DNA from: Mycobacterium sp. SMC-8
Lineage (GTDB): Bacteria > Actinomycetota > Actinomycetes > Mycobacteriales > Mycobacteriaceae
Reading direction: 5' to 3'
Assembly (NCBI RefSeq): GCF_025263565.1
Contig: NZ_CP079865.1
Location: forward strand, 6,076,001-6,140,000
Length of the DNA stretch: 64,000 nucleotides
Shown here: in pieces, positions 34,117 to 43,570 of the stretch
How positions within the stretch are numbered: position 1 is the first letter of the stretch
Layout of the letters: each line of letters starts with the position of its first letter
Translations under genes and position numbers: made by a program
The notes under the pieces: model-generated
Databases searched by the model: none
The model's input: the letters and a program-made list of their open reading frames with translations, nothing else
Told to the model about the DNA's origin: nothing

Positions 34117-35784
34117 CCTGGATACACCGATCGGCGGTTGGTGTGGGGTTGAATCTGGTTGTGAGGCTTTGAGCTGATGTATAGGTCCCAGTGGGCGTGG
34201 CTGATCGCCCGATCTCGGTATCGGGTTGTTCCTGTTGGTGTTTCGCGTCGAAGGCCGGTAGGGAGTGGTCTGATTAGGCCGTGAGCGGCTGATATCGGCC
34301 GAAGAGGTTGCCGAACAGCAAGTTCCATGCGTGTTCCCAGGGCCAGTTGCGCGGCAGGTGCAACGTCAGCCGTCGTGCCGAGGAGGCGATGCGTGCGGGC
34401 ACGGTGATCAGCGTGCGGCGGATGGTGGCGGTGCGGGCCTTGGCCAGCGTGGGGCCGGTGAGGGTGGCCGCGGCGCGGGTGAGGTTGAACGCGATGACCG
34501 CCAGCACCAACCATGCACTATTGGCCGAGAACCGGCCTGACGGTAGATGGGCCAGCGCGGAGGCTTTCAGGTCGGCGTGGACCTGTTCGATGATCGCGTG
34601 GCCGCGGTGAGTCTTGTCGGCGGTGACGGTGTCCAGATCGGTGGTCGTAAAGAAGGCGTGAAACCGCCAGGTGTCGAACAGGGTGGCCTGTCCATCGCTG
34701 GTGGGGTTCAGGTCGGGGATGCGGCGTACCACCAAGCGGCCCGGGACCTGCTGGTGGGTTTTCTTGGAGCTGAACGCGGTGAATCCGATCTCGGCGACCT
34801 CGGCCCGGGAGATCCATTGGCCGGTGTTTTCGTCGTAGACGGCGTCGGTGTACTCGATCGAGGTCCACGCATCATCGTTGATGGCCGCGATCGCAGCCTT
34901 GACTTTCGAGTCCAGGGGCACGGTGATCGACACCTCGGCGCCACCGCGCAGCGCCGCGCCCACGCTGCGGTGACCGTAGAACGCCGAATCGGCGCGGACC
35001 AGCGGCTTGCTGGTGGCCTCGGGTGAGCGCAGCCGTGTCACAGTGGACAGGGTGTCGCTGATCATGCGGGCAGCTCCGCGTGGGGAGCCACACGAGCCTT
35101 TGCGCAGGCGTTGGGCGGCGATCACCGGAGCACACTGACCGGTGGTGACCGTGGCCAGCGGGGCGTTGAGACCCCGGACTCCGGAGTAGCCGTAACCGGA
35201 TCCTTGCTTGCTGTAGCCGTGGACTTCGATGATGGTGTCGTCGAGATCGACCAGCACGGGGCCGTCGATGCCGGCCAGCACCGGGGTGCGTTCGTGCAGG
35301 CTCGCCAGCACCCGCGCCGCGATGGCGTCGAGTTGGCGGACGTGGCCGAAGCTGAATTCCCGCAGGAACGAGCCCAGCGTCGAGGGTGCATACGGACGGT
35401 CGAACACCGTGCGCATCGCGCCGTGGCGCAGCAGGCGCATATCGTCGATGCTGTCCGCGCCAGCGACCATCCCCGCGACCAGCGCGCTCACCTTCGCCCC
35501 CGCGTTGGAGCCCTTGTCCGTGGGCACCGTGAGGTGCTCATCAGCCAACGCGGCCAGACCGCATTCTTGCGCCAACGCGGTGATCGGGACCAGTCCGGCG
35601 CACGACACCAGGTTCGGATCATCGAAGCGGGCCGCCGCGACGGGCCGAGTGTGAGATAGTTGCATCTACGAGATGCCCTTCGTAGTGGCTGAATTGGATC
35701 CTGAACAAATCTCATTCTCCCACCACGACAGGGCATTTCGCTGTTTCAACCCACCCAGGCCGCCACCTAATCGGTGTATCCAGG
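34117..35784 (-). mobile_element. IS1380-like insertion sequence, copy A (1668 bp)
   Basis: The ends are CCTGGATACACCGAT (left) and its reverse complement (right). A 5-bp direct repeat CTTAG flanks it at 34112-34116 and 35785-35789. One transposase gene fills the element. Conserved inner structures are a CCCGAT-N6-ATCGGG hairpin near 34209 and an inverted ATGCCCT/AGGGCAT pair near the right end; both also occur in copy B. The right target repeat supplies the TAA stop of the neighbouring SDR gene, so insertion was neutral. Confidence 0.92.
34274..35665 (-). CDS. IS1380-family-like transposase, copy A
   Basis: 463 aa, complete. DDE-type features: VDLDDTIIEVHGY (first Asp), VRADSAFYGHRSV (second Asp) and IIEQVHADLKAS (Glu). 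The N-terminal GLVPITALAQECGLAALADEH and C-terminal NLTRAAATLTGP segments are typical of the family. It is highly similar, but not identical, to the 464-aa protein at 59717-61111, with dozens of substitutions, so the two copies are related elements rather than a recent duplicate. It is probably functional by sequence. Confidence 0.92.
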   Translation of the reverse strand: MQLSHTRPVAAARFDDPNLVSCAGLVPITALAQECGLAALADEHLTVPTDKGSNAGAKVSALVAGMVAGADSIDDMRLLRHGAMRTVFDRPYAPSTLGSFLREFSFGHVRQLDAIAARVLASLHERTPVLAGIDGPVLVDLDDTIIEVHGYSKQGSGYGYSGVRGLNAPLATVTTGQCAPVIAAQRLRKGSCGSPRGAARMISDTLSTVTRLRSPEATSKPLVRADSAFYGHRSVGAALRGGAEVSITVPLDSKVKAAIAAINDDAWTSIEYTDAVYDENTGQWISRAEVAEIGFTAFSSKKTHQQVPGRLVVRRIPDLNPTSDGQATLFDTWRFHAFFTTTDLDTVTADKTHRGHAIIEQVHADLKASALAHLPSGRFSANSAWLVLAVIAFNLTRAAATLTGPTLAKARTATIRRTLITVPARIASSARRLTLHLPRNWPWEHAWNLLFGNLFGRYQPLTA

Positions 35785-35785
35785 C

Positions 35786-36592
35786 TTAGGCCGGTCCGAG
35801 CGTCGGCGCGTCAGTGCCCGGACCGAAGTACCAGCCGCCCGCCGCCTGCGTACCGCCGTCCACATGGATGGTCTGGCCGGTGATGTAGGTAGCCATATTC
35901 GAGGCGAGAAACACTGCCGCCGAGGCTATTTCGTCGACATTACCGGCACGCCGCATCGGCACCATCGCGGCCAGCGACTCGGACAGATCTCCGAATGCGA
36001 GGTTCTGGAGGCCCTCGGTAACCGTGAGATCCGGGGCCAGCGCGTTGACGCGGATACGGTGCGGCGCCAACTCGAAGGACGCGGTCTTGGTGTAGTTGAC
36101 AACCCCCGCCTTGGCCGCCGCATACGCGGCGTAGCCGGGCGCGGCCCGACTGCCCTCGATCGAGGTGATGTTGATGACGCTTCCCGGCTGTCCGGCAGCG
36201 ACCAGTCCGCGCGCGACCCGTTGCGTGCACAGCAGCACGTGACGAAGGTTGCTGCGGTACAACGCGTCCCACCCGTTCTCCGAGGTCTCCAGCAGCGGGG
36301 AGTTGAACGTCCCGCCCGCGTTGTTGACCAGGATCGACACCGTGCCCAGTTCACGCTCGGTGCGTTCCAGCGCCGCATCGACGGCCCCGCCGTCCCGGAC
36401 GTCGGTGGGCAGCCCCAGCGCCCCGATGGATGCCGCCGCCGCGGCACAGGTGTCGGGATCGCGTTCCCAGATCGCCACCGAGGCGCCGAAAGCAGCCAGT
36501 CCCTGCGCGATTCCCTTTCCGATCCCGGCGCCGCCACCGGTGACGACCGCGACCCTGCCTGTGAGCAGGATGTCCGACGGAGCGATGGCCAT
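35786..36592 (-). CDS. SDR-family oxidoreductase
   Basis: 268 aa. Cofactor motif TGGGAGIGKGIA, NNAGG, catalytic Ser in ITSIEGS and Y-x3-K in YAAYAAAKAG; the C-terminal GQTIHVDGGT is typical. It interconverts an alcohol and ketone with NAD(P). It is the last gene of the long minus-strand catabolic run and follows the double CoA-transferase by 11 bp. Its TAA stop lies inside the CTTAG target duplication of the IS. Confidence 0.9.
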   Translation of the reverse strand: MAIAPSDILLTGRVAVVTGGGAGIGKGIAQGLAAFGASVAIWERDPDTCAAAAASIGALGLPTDVRDGGAVDAALERTERELGTVSILVNNAGGTFNSPLLETSENGWDALYRSNLRHVLLCTQRVARGLVAAGQPGSVINITSIEGSRAAPGYAAYAAAKAGVVNYTKTASFELAPHRIRVNALAPDLTVTEGLQNLAFGDLSESLAAMVPMRRAGNVDEIASAAVFLASNMATYITGQTIHVDGGTQAAGGWYFGPGTDAPTLGPA

Positions 36593-36603
36593 GAGCGATG
36601 AGA

Positions 36604-39027
36604 CTAGCGTGCCGGCGCGGTGCCGATGATCCCGTCGGCTTCCAGCGCGGCGATCTCGTCCTCGGTGAGCCCGAGCTCTCGCAGCACATGATGGTTGTGC
36701 TCACCGAGCAGCGGCGCCGGTGTGGTGTGCACCCGGTCCGGGCCGCGCGAGCTGCGGAACGGCAACGTGCTGTGCGGGGTCGGCGGGTTGACGGGATGTT
36801 CGACCTGCTCGAAGAAGCCGCGGGCGGTCAGCTGCGGGATCTGGTTCTGGCGGTGCGGCTGAAGCACTTTGGCCACGGGCACTCCGTGATCCCACAGCGC
36901 GGCGACGATCTCGTCACCGCCGCGCTCGACACACCACGCAGACAGGTGCCGGTCGATCAGATCGTGACGGGCGTGCCGTCCCGCGGCACCGGCCAGCTCC
37001 CGGGTGTCCGCCCAGGCCGGGCTTCCCAGCGCGTCGCACAGCCCGGACCATTGGGCGTCGGTGGCGACGGCGATCGCGACCCAGCTGTCCCGGCGGCCGA
37101 ACTCGTCGACCTCGTTGGTCAGGTACAGGTTCTGCGGCGCCGCGGTCGGTCCGCGGTTGCCGGCCCGTTGCAGCAGCGCGCCGTATGCGGAGAACTCGAT
37201 CACCTGCTCGGCGGCCACGTTGAGCGCCGCGTCGACCATCGCGGCCTCGACCATCGACCCCTCGCCGGTGCGGCGGCGATGCTCGAGCGCCAGCAGGATC
37301 GCGTTCAGCGCATGCACACCGGCGTTCGGATCGCCCACCGAATACGGCTCGAAGGGGTTGAGGTCCGGATAGCCGGTAAGCCAGCTGATACCGGCCGCCG
37401 CCTCGATGACGTACGCGAACGCCGGGTTGTCCCGCCACGGCCCGTCCAGTCCGAACCCGGGCATGCGGACCATGATCACATCGGGCTTGACCTCCCTGAC
37501 CGCGTCGTAAGTGAGCCCCATGCTCTCCAGTACGCGCGGGGTGAAGTTCTCGACGACGATGTCAGCGGTCGCGGCCAACTTCTTGAGCAGATCTCTACCG
37601 GCGTCGCTTTGCAGGTTCAGCGTGATGCCCCGCTTGTTGGTGTTCAGCCCTGAGAAGATCGGCGACCGCTCCCACCACTGGTGTTCGGTGACCGGGATTC
37701 CCGCGATCAGACGGGTCCCGTCGGGGTGCCGCGTGGACTCGACGTGGATCACGTCGGCGCCCAGCATCGCCAGCATATGGGTGCAGCTCGGCCCGGCCCA
37801 GAAGGTCGTCATGTCGACGACCCGCACACCCTCGAACGGCCGCCCCTCTCCTCGCGAAACCGCCACCACGGTAGCGCCGGCCGCTCGCGCACTACCGTGG
37901 TGGCGGTCTCGCGAGCGGTAGTGCTCGGTGTGCTCGCCCAGGCGCGGGCCCGGTTCCGGGTGCCGCAGCATCGGCGGGGTCATGCGGTACGGGGGCGCGG
38001 GCTGGGTGAAACCGTCACGCGGATTGACGACGAACGAGCCTCGTTCGACGAAGTGGTCCAGCGATTCGACGTTGGCGCCGTTGGCGACCGGCGCGTTCGG
38101 GATGCGGAACGCCGTGGCCAGATCCCGGATCTCGTCGACGGTCTGATCGGCGACCCACGCGTAGAGCTCCTCGGCCTTCTCGTTGGCCTGCTGGGTGATC
38201 GACAACGGGGAGTCCTCGTCGATCCACTCGACGTGCCCGGTCATCGCGCACAGGTCGAACCACTGCTGGGCCGTGCCGCAGCCGATGTCGACCAGGCCGT
38301 CCTTGGCGCGGGCGATGCCCGGCACCGTCAGTCGCCGCGCATCCCGCCACGGCCGGCCCAGCATCTCGTGGTAGCTCACCGGGTAGTAGGTGAGCCCGAG
38401 GATCGAGGTCTCCAGCATGGACAGGTCGACCAGCTCGCCGCCGCCGCGCATGCGCGACGCCAGGGTGGCCGCACTGGCATACGCACCGGCCAGGTACTCG
38501 CCCACTTGACCGCCGACGTATACCGGCGCCCGGTCCGGAGTGCCCCGGCCCAGGCCGACGATGCCTCCGGACCACGCCTGCAGCGTGAACTCGGTGGCCG
38601 GCCGCCCACTCCACGGCCCCCGCAGCCCGAACGGGGTGATCGCAGTGACGGTCGCATGCGGATGACGGTCCCGGATCACGTCCGGGGCGAAGTCGGCCTC
38701 CCCCGCCACCCCGGGGCCCGGCGACCAGATGACGGCGTCCGCGCCCGCCAGCAGCGCGTCGACGAAGTCGCTGTCCAGGCCCGGTTCTGCGACGACCGAG
38801 CGCTTCGAGCACGCCAGGAACGAGAACAGGGCCCCGTCGGTGCCCTCGAGGATCTCGGCACCGGACGCCGACCAGTAGCGCAGCGGATCACCCTGCGGCG
38901 GCTCCACTTTGACGACCTCGGCGCCGCCGTCGGCGAGCAGCTTCGTGCAGTACGCACCGGCGATCCCACTGGACAGGTCGACGACGATGTAGCCGGAGAG
39001 CGGAGGTTCGGGCCCCGAGTCGGACAC
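36604..39027 (-). CDS. Tandem class III CoA-transferase (two CaiB/BaiF domains)
   Basis: 807 aa, twice the usual length. Domain 1 (about residues 8-370) starts LSGYIVVDLSSGIAGAYCTK; domain 2 (about 395-800) starts FEGVRVVDMTTFWAGPSCTH. In domain 2 the catalytic Asp appears in SVGDPNAGVHALNAI. In domain 1 the matching stretch is YVGGQVGEYLAG with no Asp, so it may be inactive. The linker (about 371-393, SRDRHHGSARAAGATVVAV) is encoded by a palindromic repeat. It probably transfers CoA to the acid processed by neighbouring genes. The GTG start is 8 nt from the enoyl-CoA hydratase-like stop. Confidence 0.9.
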   Translation of the reverse strand: MSDSGPEPPLSGYIVVDLSSGIAGAYCTKLLADGGAEVVKVEPPQGDPLRYWSASGAEILEGTDGALFSFLACSKRSVVAEPGLDSDFVDALLAGADAVIWSPGPGVAGEADFAPDVIRDRHPHATVTAITPFGLRGPWSGRPATEFTLQAWSGGIVGLGRGTPDRAPVYVGGQVGEYLAGAYASAATLASRMRGGGELVDLSMLETSILGLTYYPVSYHEMLGRPWRDARRLTVPGIARAKDGLVDIGCGTAQQWFDLCAMTGHVEWIDEDSPLSITQQANEKAEELYAWVADQTVDEIRDLATAFRIPNAPVANGANVESLDHFVERGSFVVNPRDGFTQPAPPYRMTPPMLRHPEPGPRLGEHTEHYRSRDRHHGSARAAGATVVAVSRGEGRPFEGVRVVDMTTFWAGPSCTHMLAMLGADVIHVESTRHPDGTRLIAGIPVTEHQWWERSPIFSGLNTNKRGITLNLQSDAGRDLLKKLAATADIVVENFTPRVLESMGLTYDAVREVKPDVIMVRMPGFGLDGPWRDNPAFAYVIEAAAGISWLTGYPDLNPFEPYSVGDPNAGVHALNAILLALEHRRRTGEGSMVEAAMVDAALNVAAEQVIEFSAYGALLQRAGNRGPTAAPQNLYLTNEVDEFGRRDSWVAIAVATDAQWSGLCDALGSPAWADTRELAGAAGRHARHDLIDRHLSAWCVERGGDEIVAALWDHGVPVAKVLQPHRQNQIPQLTARGFFEQVEHPVNPPTPHSTLPFRSSRGPDRVHTTPAPLLGEHNHHVLRELGLTEDEIAALEADGIIGTAPAR
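37851..37915. repeat. Palindromic repeat inside CoA-transferase linker
   Basis: Arms 37851-37874 and 37892-37915 match at 23 of 24 positions (CTCGCGA-x-ACCGCCACC type) around a 17-bp centre. It lies within an open reading frame and encodes the low-complexity linker between two enzyme domains. Confidence 0.88.
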
Positions 39028-39034
39028 TGCGTGC

Positions 39035-39994
39035 CTAGTCCTTCTTGGCCCGGTTGCGTTTGCTCAACCGGAATTCCGGCGGGAACTTGCTGTCGTTGTC
39101 GTTGACCGCGGCCGACAAGCCGGAATCGATCGACTCGAACATGCCGAGATCGTCGTCGCTGTCGTTGGCGACGCCGTTACCCATCGATTCGAAGAACGCG
39201 CTGAGCAGGCTGCCCATGTATTCGCCCTGCTGCTGCTTGAAGATCTCGAAGAACATCTTCTGCTGGAACACGGTGTCCACCGGACGGTTCCGCGCACACG
39301 CCAGGGCGTACTTCTGTGTCTCGGTCTCCAACTCGTCGCGCGCCACCACTTTGTTGAGGAAGTTGCAGTCGTACATCTCGGCGGCGGTGAAGGGCCGGCC
39401 GGTGAACACCATCTCCTGAAACTTGCGCAACCCCATCATCTGCACCCAGGTCCACATCCGCGGACCCCAGCCGTGATAGCGGAACGACGGGTGCCCGAAC
39501 AAGGCGTCGTCGGAGGAGATCACCAGATCAGCGTCGGCGCATTGGTAGAAGTGCCAGCCGTAACAGTAGCCCTTGGCCTCGACGATGCTGATCTTCTTGA
39601 AGTCCTGCAGCGCACGGTTCCCCGCTTGCGAGTTGGCGTACCAGGCACTGATGGTCGCCCCGTTGCGGAACGTGCCCTTCGGGGGATAGGTCACCTCGCC
39701 GACACCGTCATCCTCAAGCCGCAGTTCCGCCAGCCGCGCCGCCGGATTGTCGTTACCCTCCATGAACTCGGGAAGGTCGGCGCCGCTGCCCAGATTGTCC
39801 CCCACGCCGCGGATGACCACCACCTTCACGTCGTTGTCGGCGTTGGCCGCCCGCAGCACATCGGCATACCGCAACCGGGCCAGTGACGTCGGAGCGTTGA
39901 GGAACTCCGGACGGTTGAACGTGATGGTCGCGATCTTGGTCTTCGGGTCCTTATCGTAGAGGATGATCTCCTCGGGCGACGGCCGCTCACCCAT
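39035..39994 (-). CDS. Enoyl-CoA hydratase/isomerase-like protein (long form)
   Basis: 319 aa from ATG 39994, selected for the GGTGAGG upstream and an 8-nt overlap with the M24 stop. The crotonase core is present: TITFNRPEFLNAP, NLGSGADLPEF and SIVEAKGYCYGWHFYQCADADLV. It is some 50 residues longer than usual, with insertions (GVGEVTYPPKGTFRNGATIS) and a charged C-terminus. Unusual crotonases of this type include ring-opening hydrolases and dienoyl-CoA hydratases. It is in the 36-56 kb catabolic operon. Confidence 0.87.
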   Translation of the reverse strand: MGERPSPEEIILYDKDPKTKIATITFNRPEFLNAPTSLARLRYADVLRAANADNDVKVVVIRGVGDNLGSGADLPEFMEGNDNPAARLAELRLEDDGVGEVTYPPKGTFRNGATISAWYANSQAGNRALQDFKKISIVEAKGYCYGWHFYQCADADLVISSDDALFGHPSFRYHGWGPRMWTWVQMMGLRKFQEMVFTGRPFTAAEMYDCNFLNKVVARDELETETQKYALACARNRPVDTVFQQKMFFEIFKQQQGEYMGSLLSAFFESMGNGVANDSDDDLGMFESIDSGLSAAVNDNDSKFPPEFRLSKRNRAKKD

Positions 39995-41120
39995 GGACGG
40001 CCTCACCGTAAGCCGGTGCGGTCGAAAGGATTTCGGCGCCGTCGGCGGTGATCAGGACCGCGTCGCGGGTGAACACCGCGCCCGCCCCCTGTTCCCACAC
40101 GTACGCGGTGAGCGCGAGCACCATACCCTCCTCCAGAATGTCGGCGTCCGCGGTCGCCCGCAGCGTCGGTGACACCACCGGCGGGTCGAAACCCAGTCCG
40201 AGGCCGTGTGCCACCGGCATCGCCGGCAGCCGCTCACCGGCCTGCTGGTAGGCGTCCAGCAGGCCGCTCGTGCTCATGCCGGGCCGACATGCCTCGATCA
40301 GCTTGTCCCACAGATCGTCCCGGCGCCGGTACAGCGCACGCACAGCATCGGTCGGCTCACCGACATACAGCGTGCGGGCCACCTCGGCGACATAGCCGTC
40401 GGCCAGCACCCCCGCGGACAGCGCCACAAGGTCGCCTTCTCGCACCACGCCGTCACCGTCGGCTCGCCGCCACGGATGCTCCTTCGACGTCACCCAGGCG
40501 GCATCCTGGGTCGCCGGGGTGCTCACCCCACCGGCGGCCTCGGCCTCCAGCACGGCACCGGCGAGCGCCTTCTCCGTGACGCGCGACCCAAGCGCGGCGA
40601 CGCCCGCGGCCAACCCTTTCTCGGCGACCATCAGGGCTCGACGCAACGCGTGCACTTCCTCGGGCGATTTGATCCGACGGGCAGCCTGCATGGCCTGCTC
40701 GGCGTCGACCAGCTCCGCGTTGGGGAACGCCATCGGCAGCAGCTTGGCGAATGTCGGTGTCAGAGCATCGGTTCCAACCCGTCGCACGGTGTCGGCGCCC
40801 TTGATGTTCTTCAGTATCCCGACCAAGGTCATCGGGTTCCAGGCGAAGCCGTACAGGTTCTCGTGGGGGATCTCCTCGGGGATGCCCTCGTCCCAGGTGC
40901 TGTTGAGGTGGATCTCACCGGTGGCTCGTACGAACTCGCAGATCGGCCCGAACGGGCGGGTGCCCACGACCCACAGCTGCGGGGCTCCGGAGATGTAGCG
41001 GACGTTGGCCTGCCGGCCGAGCACCAGCATGTCGAGGTCGTGGGCCTCCATCTGTGCGAGGGCACGCTCCCGGCGGCTGTATCGCAATGCGCGGCCGTCG
41101 GCCTCGATCTCAGTTCCCAC
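39987..41120 (-). CDS. M24-family (creatinase/Xaa-Pro peptidase-like) protein, degenerate metal site
   Basis: 377 aa from GTG 41120. The pita-bread fold is recognisable (RIKSPEEVHALRRA; VAHGLGLGFDPP with the His). Canonical metal ligands appear lost: the strand normally holding D-x10-D reads ALSAGVLADGYVAEVARTL, and the E-P-G position is LALTAYVWEQG. The final Glu region is FTRDAVLITADG. The upstream M24 gene keeps these ligands, so this protein may be a non-catalytic partner, or a cofactor-free creatinase-like enzyme. Overlaps the upstream gene by 11 nt. Confidence 0.85.
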   Translation of the reverse strand: MGTEIEADGRALRYSRRERALAQMEAHDLDMLVLGRQANVRYISGAPQLWVVGTRPFGPICEFVRATGEIHLNSTWDEGIPEEIPHENLYGFAWNPMTLVGILKNIKGADTVRRVGTDALTPTFAKLLPMAFPNAELVDAEQAMQAARRIKSPEEVHALRRALMVAEKGLAAGVAALGSRVTEKALAGAVLEAEAAGGVSTPATQDAAWVTSKEHPWRRADGDGVVREGDLVALSAGVLADGYVAEVARTLYVGEPTDAVRALYRRRDDLWDKLIEACRPGMSTSGLLDAYQQAGERLPAMPVAHGLGLGFDPPVVSPTLRATADADILEEGMVLALTAYVWEQGAGAVFTRDAVLITADGAEILSTAPAYGEAVHG

Positions 41121-42378
41121 GGGACACCTCGTACGGGTCGTAGGGATACGCGGTCAGCGGCATCCAGCCACCCTCGGTGACCACCACGATCTCCTCACCG
41201 CGATAGCCGCCGGTGCCGTCCTCCCAGACCACCGGCTCGAACACCAACAGCATTCCGTCCGGGAAGATGAAGTTGTCATCCCATTCCTGACCGAGATCCG
41301 TGCCGATCATCGGCATTTCGGCCGCGCTGGTGCCGATGCCGTGCCCCAGGTAGAAGTGGGGCAGCCACGGCTTCTGCCCGCCGGCGGCCGCGGTCGCCGC
41401 GCGCCCGAGGTCACCGCAGGTCGCCCCAGCCTTGGTCACCGCCAACACTGCGTCGACGATCTCGCTCCACTTGTCGAACTGCTTCTGCTGAATCGGCGTC
41501 GGATCCTGACCGACGATCCAGGTGCGACCGTGGTCGGAGCAGTAGCCGTGGTAGGCGATCGACACGTCGGTCCACAGCACGTCGCCCTGCTGGAGCTCAC
41601 GCTCGGTCGTCAGCAGAGGCAGGGCGAGATCACCGGTGGTGGTCCAGGTGCCCTCGGCCTTGCACGTCGGCATCGCCTGCCAGATCGAGTCGAACATGTT
41701 GGTGGTGGCGCCGAGTTCGAAAGTGCGGCGCACGAATTCGGCCGACAGGTCGATCTGTCGCGCACCGGGGGCGAGCGACTTCTGTATCTCGGCGACAGCC
41801 TGTTCGGTGATCTGGCAAGCCCGCCGGATGCAAGCGATCTGGTCGATGGTCTTGACGATCTTCGCCGCCCCGATCACCGGCGCGGCGTCGACGGGTGCGC
41901 TCGGGAACAGCGCTGTGCCCGCCCGCCGCATCGCCCCGGTCAGCTCGTCGGTCGCGACGGCGGCACCGGCCGGGATCAGCCGGGCCAGGATCTTCGCGAA
42001 TTCGCCGACCCCTTCGTCGAACTCGAGGTAGACGGGCCCGTGCAGGTGGTCGTCGGGCAGACCCGACTCCATGGCTGCGCCCTCGCGGAAGGGCAGGAAC
42101 AGATGCGGGTACTCGTCATCGGCTAGGACCACCGCCACCGGCCGTTCGACATGCGACAGTCCCGCATCGGCCAGGGGCCAGCTGATACCGGTGGCGTACA
42201 TGACGTTCCCGTTGCCGAGCAGCACCAGAGCGTCCACGTTCTGCTCGGCCATCGCGGCGTGCAGCCGCGCACCGACCTCGCTGCGCATCCGCGTGAAATC
42301 GGGTTCGGTGGGGATGTCCAGCCACGTGTACCCGGTCCGGGCGATCTGGGTGACGCCGGAGTGGGTGGACGTCGTCAC
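41110..42378 (-). CDS. M24-family metallopeptidase-like protein (ligands intact)
   Basis: 422 aa from GTG 42378, overlapping the amidohydrolase stop as GTGA. N-terminal creatinase domain (NVDALVLLGNGNVMYATGI). Metal ligands are visible: two Asp in VLWTDVSIAYHGYCSDHGRT, His in LGHGIGTSAAEMP, Glu in LLVFEPVVWE and Glu in YRGEEIVVV. Members cleave Xaa-Pro peptides, hydrolyse creatine or lyse DMSP, so a peptidase role cannot be assumed. The adjacent degenerate paralogue suggests a hetero-oligomer. Confidence 0.88.
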   Translation of the reverse strand: MTTSTHSGVTQIARTGYTWLDIPTEPDFTRMRSEVGARLHAAMAEQNVDALVLLGNGNVMYATGISWPLADAGLSHVERPVAVVLADDEYPHLFLPFREGAAMESGLPDDHLHGPVYLEFDEGVGEFAKILARLIPAGAAVATDELTGAMRRAGTALFPSAPVDAAPVIGAAKIVKTIDQIACIRRACQITEQAVAEIQKSLAPGARQIDLSAEFVRRTFELGATTNMFDSIWQAMPTCKAEGTWTTTGDLALPLLTTERELQQGDVLWTDVSIAYHGYCSDHGRTWIVGQDPTPIQQKQFDKWSEIVDAVLAVTKAGATCGDLGRAATAAAGGQKPWLPHFYLGHGIGTSAAEMPMIGTDLGQEWDDNFIFPDGMLLVFEPVVWEDGTGGYRGEEIVVVTEGGWMPLTAYPYDPYEVSRGN

Positions 42379-43538
42379 GACAACCCCAGGAACTTCTGCA
42401 CGTTCGTGGACACGATCTTGACCGCTGCCTCCGGACCCACCGCCTCGACGACGGTAGCCAACGACTTCTCCGAGTAGCCGAACGTGCTCTCGTTGTGCGG
42501 GTAGTCGCTCGACCACATCGCGTTGTCGACACCGATGCGGTCGATCAGCGCCAGCCCCAGTGGGTCGACCATGAACGACGCGCTCATGTGGTTGGCCCAG
42601 TAGTGGTGCACGTCGTGCTGCAGTTCGTGGTTGAACATGTGCCGGTAGGACGCGAACATGTGCTCGGCGTCCTGCAGTGCGGTCGGCACCCACGCGATGC
42701 CGCCCTCGAACCAGCCGATCTTCAGGCTCGGGTGCCGGTCCAGAATTCCGGAGAACACGTACTTGGCGAACTGCTCACGGAACGAGTCGACGTTGACCAT
42801 CATGCCGACCACCACACTGTTGTTCTGGCACGGCGTCTTCGGCGGCGTCTCGCCGATGTGGTGGCTGACCGGCAGCCCGGCTGCCTCGATCTCGTCCCAC
42901 ACGGCGTCCATGTCGGTGCTGCCGTAGTCGTAGATGTTGCCGTCGTCATCCTTACCGGGATTCAGCGGCAGCAGGAACGTCCGCAGTCCCAGCGCCTTCA
43001 GCTCCTCGAGGGTGCTGCGGGTGCCTTTGGGGTCCCACCAGTTGATCAGGCCGACACCGTAAAAGTGCCCGTCGGAGCGCTCCTGCAGATCGGCGATGTG
43101 TTCGTTGTAGATCCGGAACACCCGCTCGCGCAGACCCTTGTCCGGGTAGTGGAACAGCGCCAGCACCGCGTTCGGGAACGCCAGTTCCTTGTCGATGCCG
43201 TCTTCCTTGAGTTCCCGGATGCGCGCCTCGATGTTGTTCGACGCGGCGCCGGCGAGATCGTCGTACTGCATGAGCACTCGGCCGAAGTCGCCGCCGGTCC
43301 AGGCCTTGCCCTTCATCCCGACCATGTAGGCGCCGTCCTCGTACCAGATCCGCGGCGCGGCGCCCTTGAGCTCCTCCGGGAAGCGCTCGTAGAAGATGTC
43401 GTCGGCCACCGAGATGTGATTGTCGGCGGAGAAGATCTCGGTGCCTTCAGGCAGCCCGACGACCGTGCCGGTCGAGTGGCCGTGCCGGTGCTTGGGAGCG
43501 CCGAATCCTTCGGGGGGATAGAGGGTCGGGGCGGACAT
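42375..43538 (-). CDS. Amidohydrolase family 2 (ACMSD-like) protein
   Basis: 387 aa from ATG 43538, 6 nt after GGAG. Strand 1 is FSADNHISVADDIF; later motifs are VSHHIGETPP, LKIGWFEGGIAWVPTALQDAE and MWSSDYPHNESTFG (Asp). It is a one-metal hydrolase or decarboxylase of the same superfamily as the protein at 17511-18806. In meta-cleavage pathways such enzymes remove a carboxylate or hydrolyse an intermediate; its place between a P450 and M24 genes in one operon suggests action on the same unknown substrate. Confidence 0.9.
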   Translation of the reverse strand: MSAPTLYPPEGFGAPKHRHGHSTGTVVGLPEGTEIFSADNHISVADDIFYERFPEELKGAAPRIWYEDGAYMVGMKGKAWTGGDFGRVLMQYDDLAGAASNNIEARIRELKEDGIDKELAFPNAVLALFHYPDKGLRERVFRIYNEHIADLQERSDGHFYGVGLINWWDPKGTRSTLEELKALGLRTFLLPLNPGKDDDGNIYDYGSTDMDAVWDEIEAAGLPVSHHIGETPPKTPCQNNSVVVGMMVNVDSFREQFAKYVFSGILDRHPSLKIGWFEGGIAWVPTALQDAEHMFASYRHMFNHELQHDVHHYWANHMSASFMVDPLGLALIDRIGVDNAMWSSDYPHNESTFGYSEKSLATVVEAVGPEAAVKIVSTNVQKFLGLS

Positions 43539-43570
43539 TGGGATCTCCAATCGGGCTGTGCTAGAGGGCT

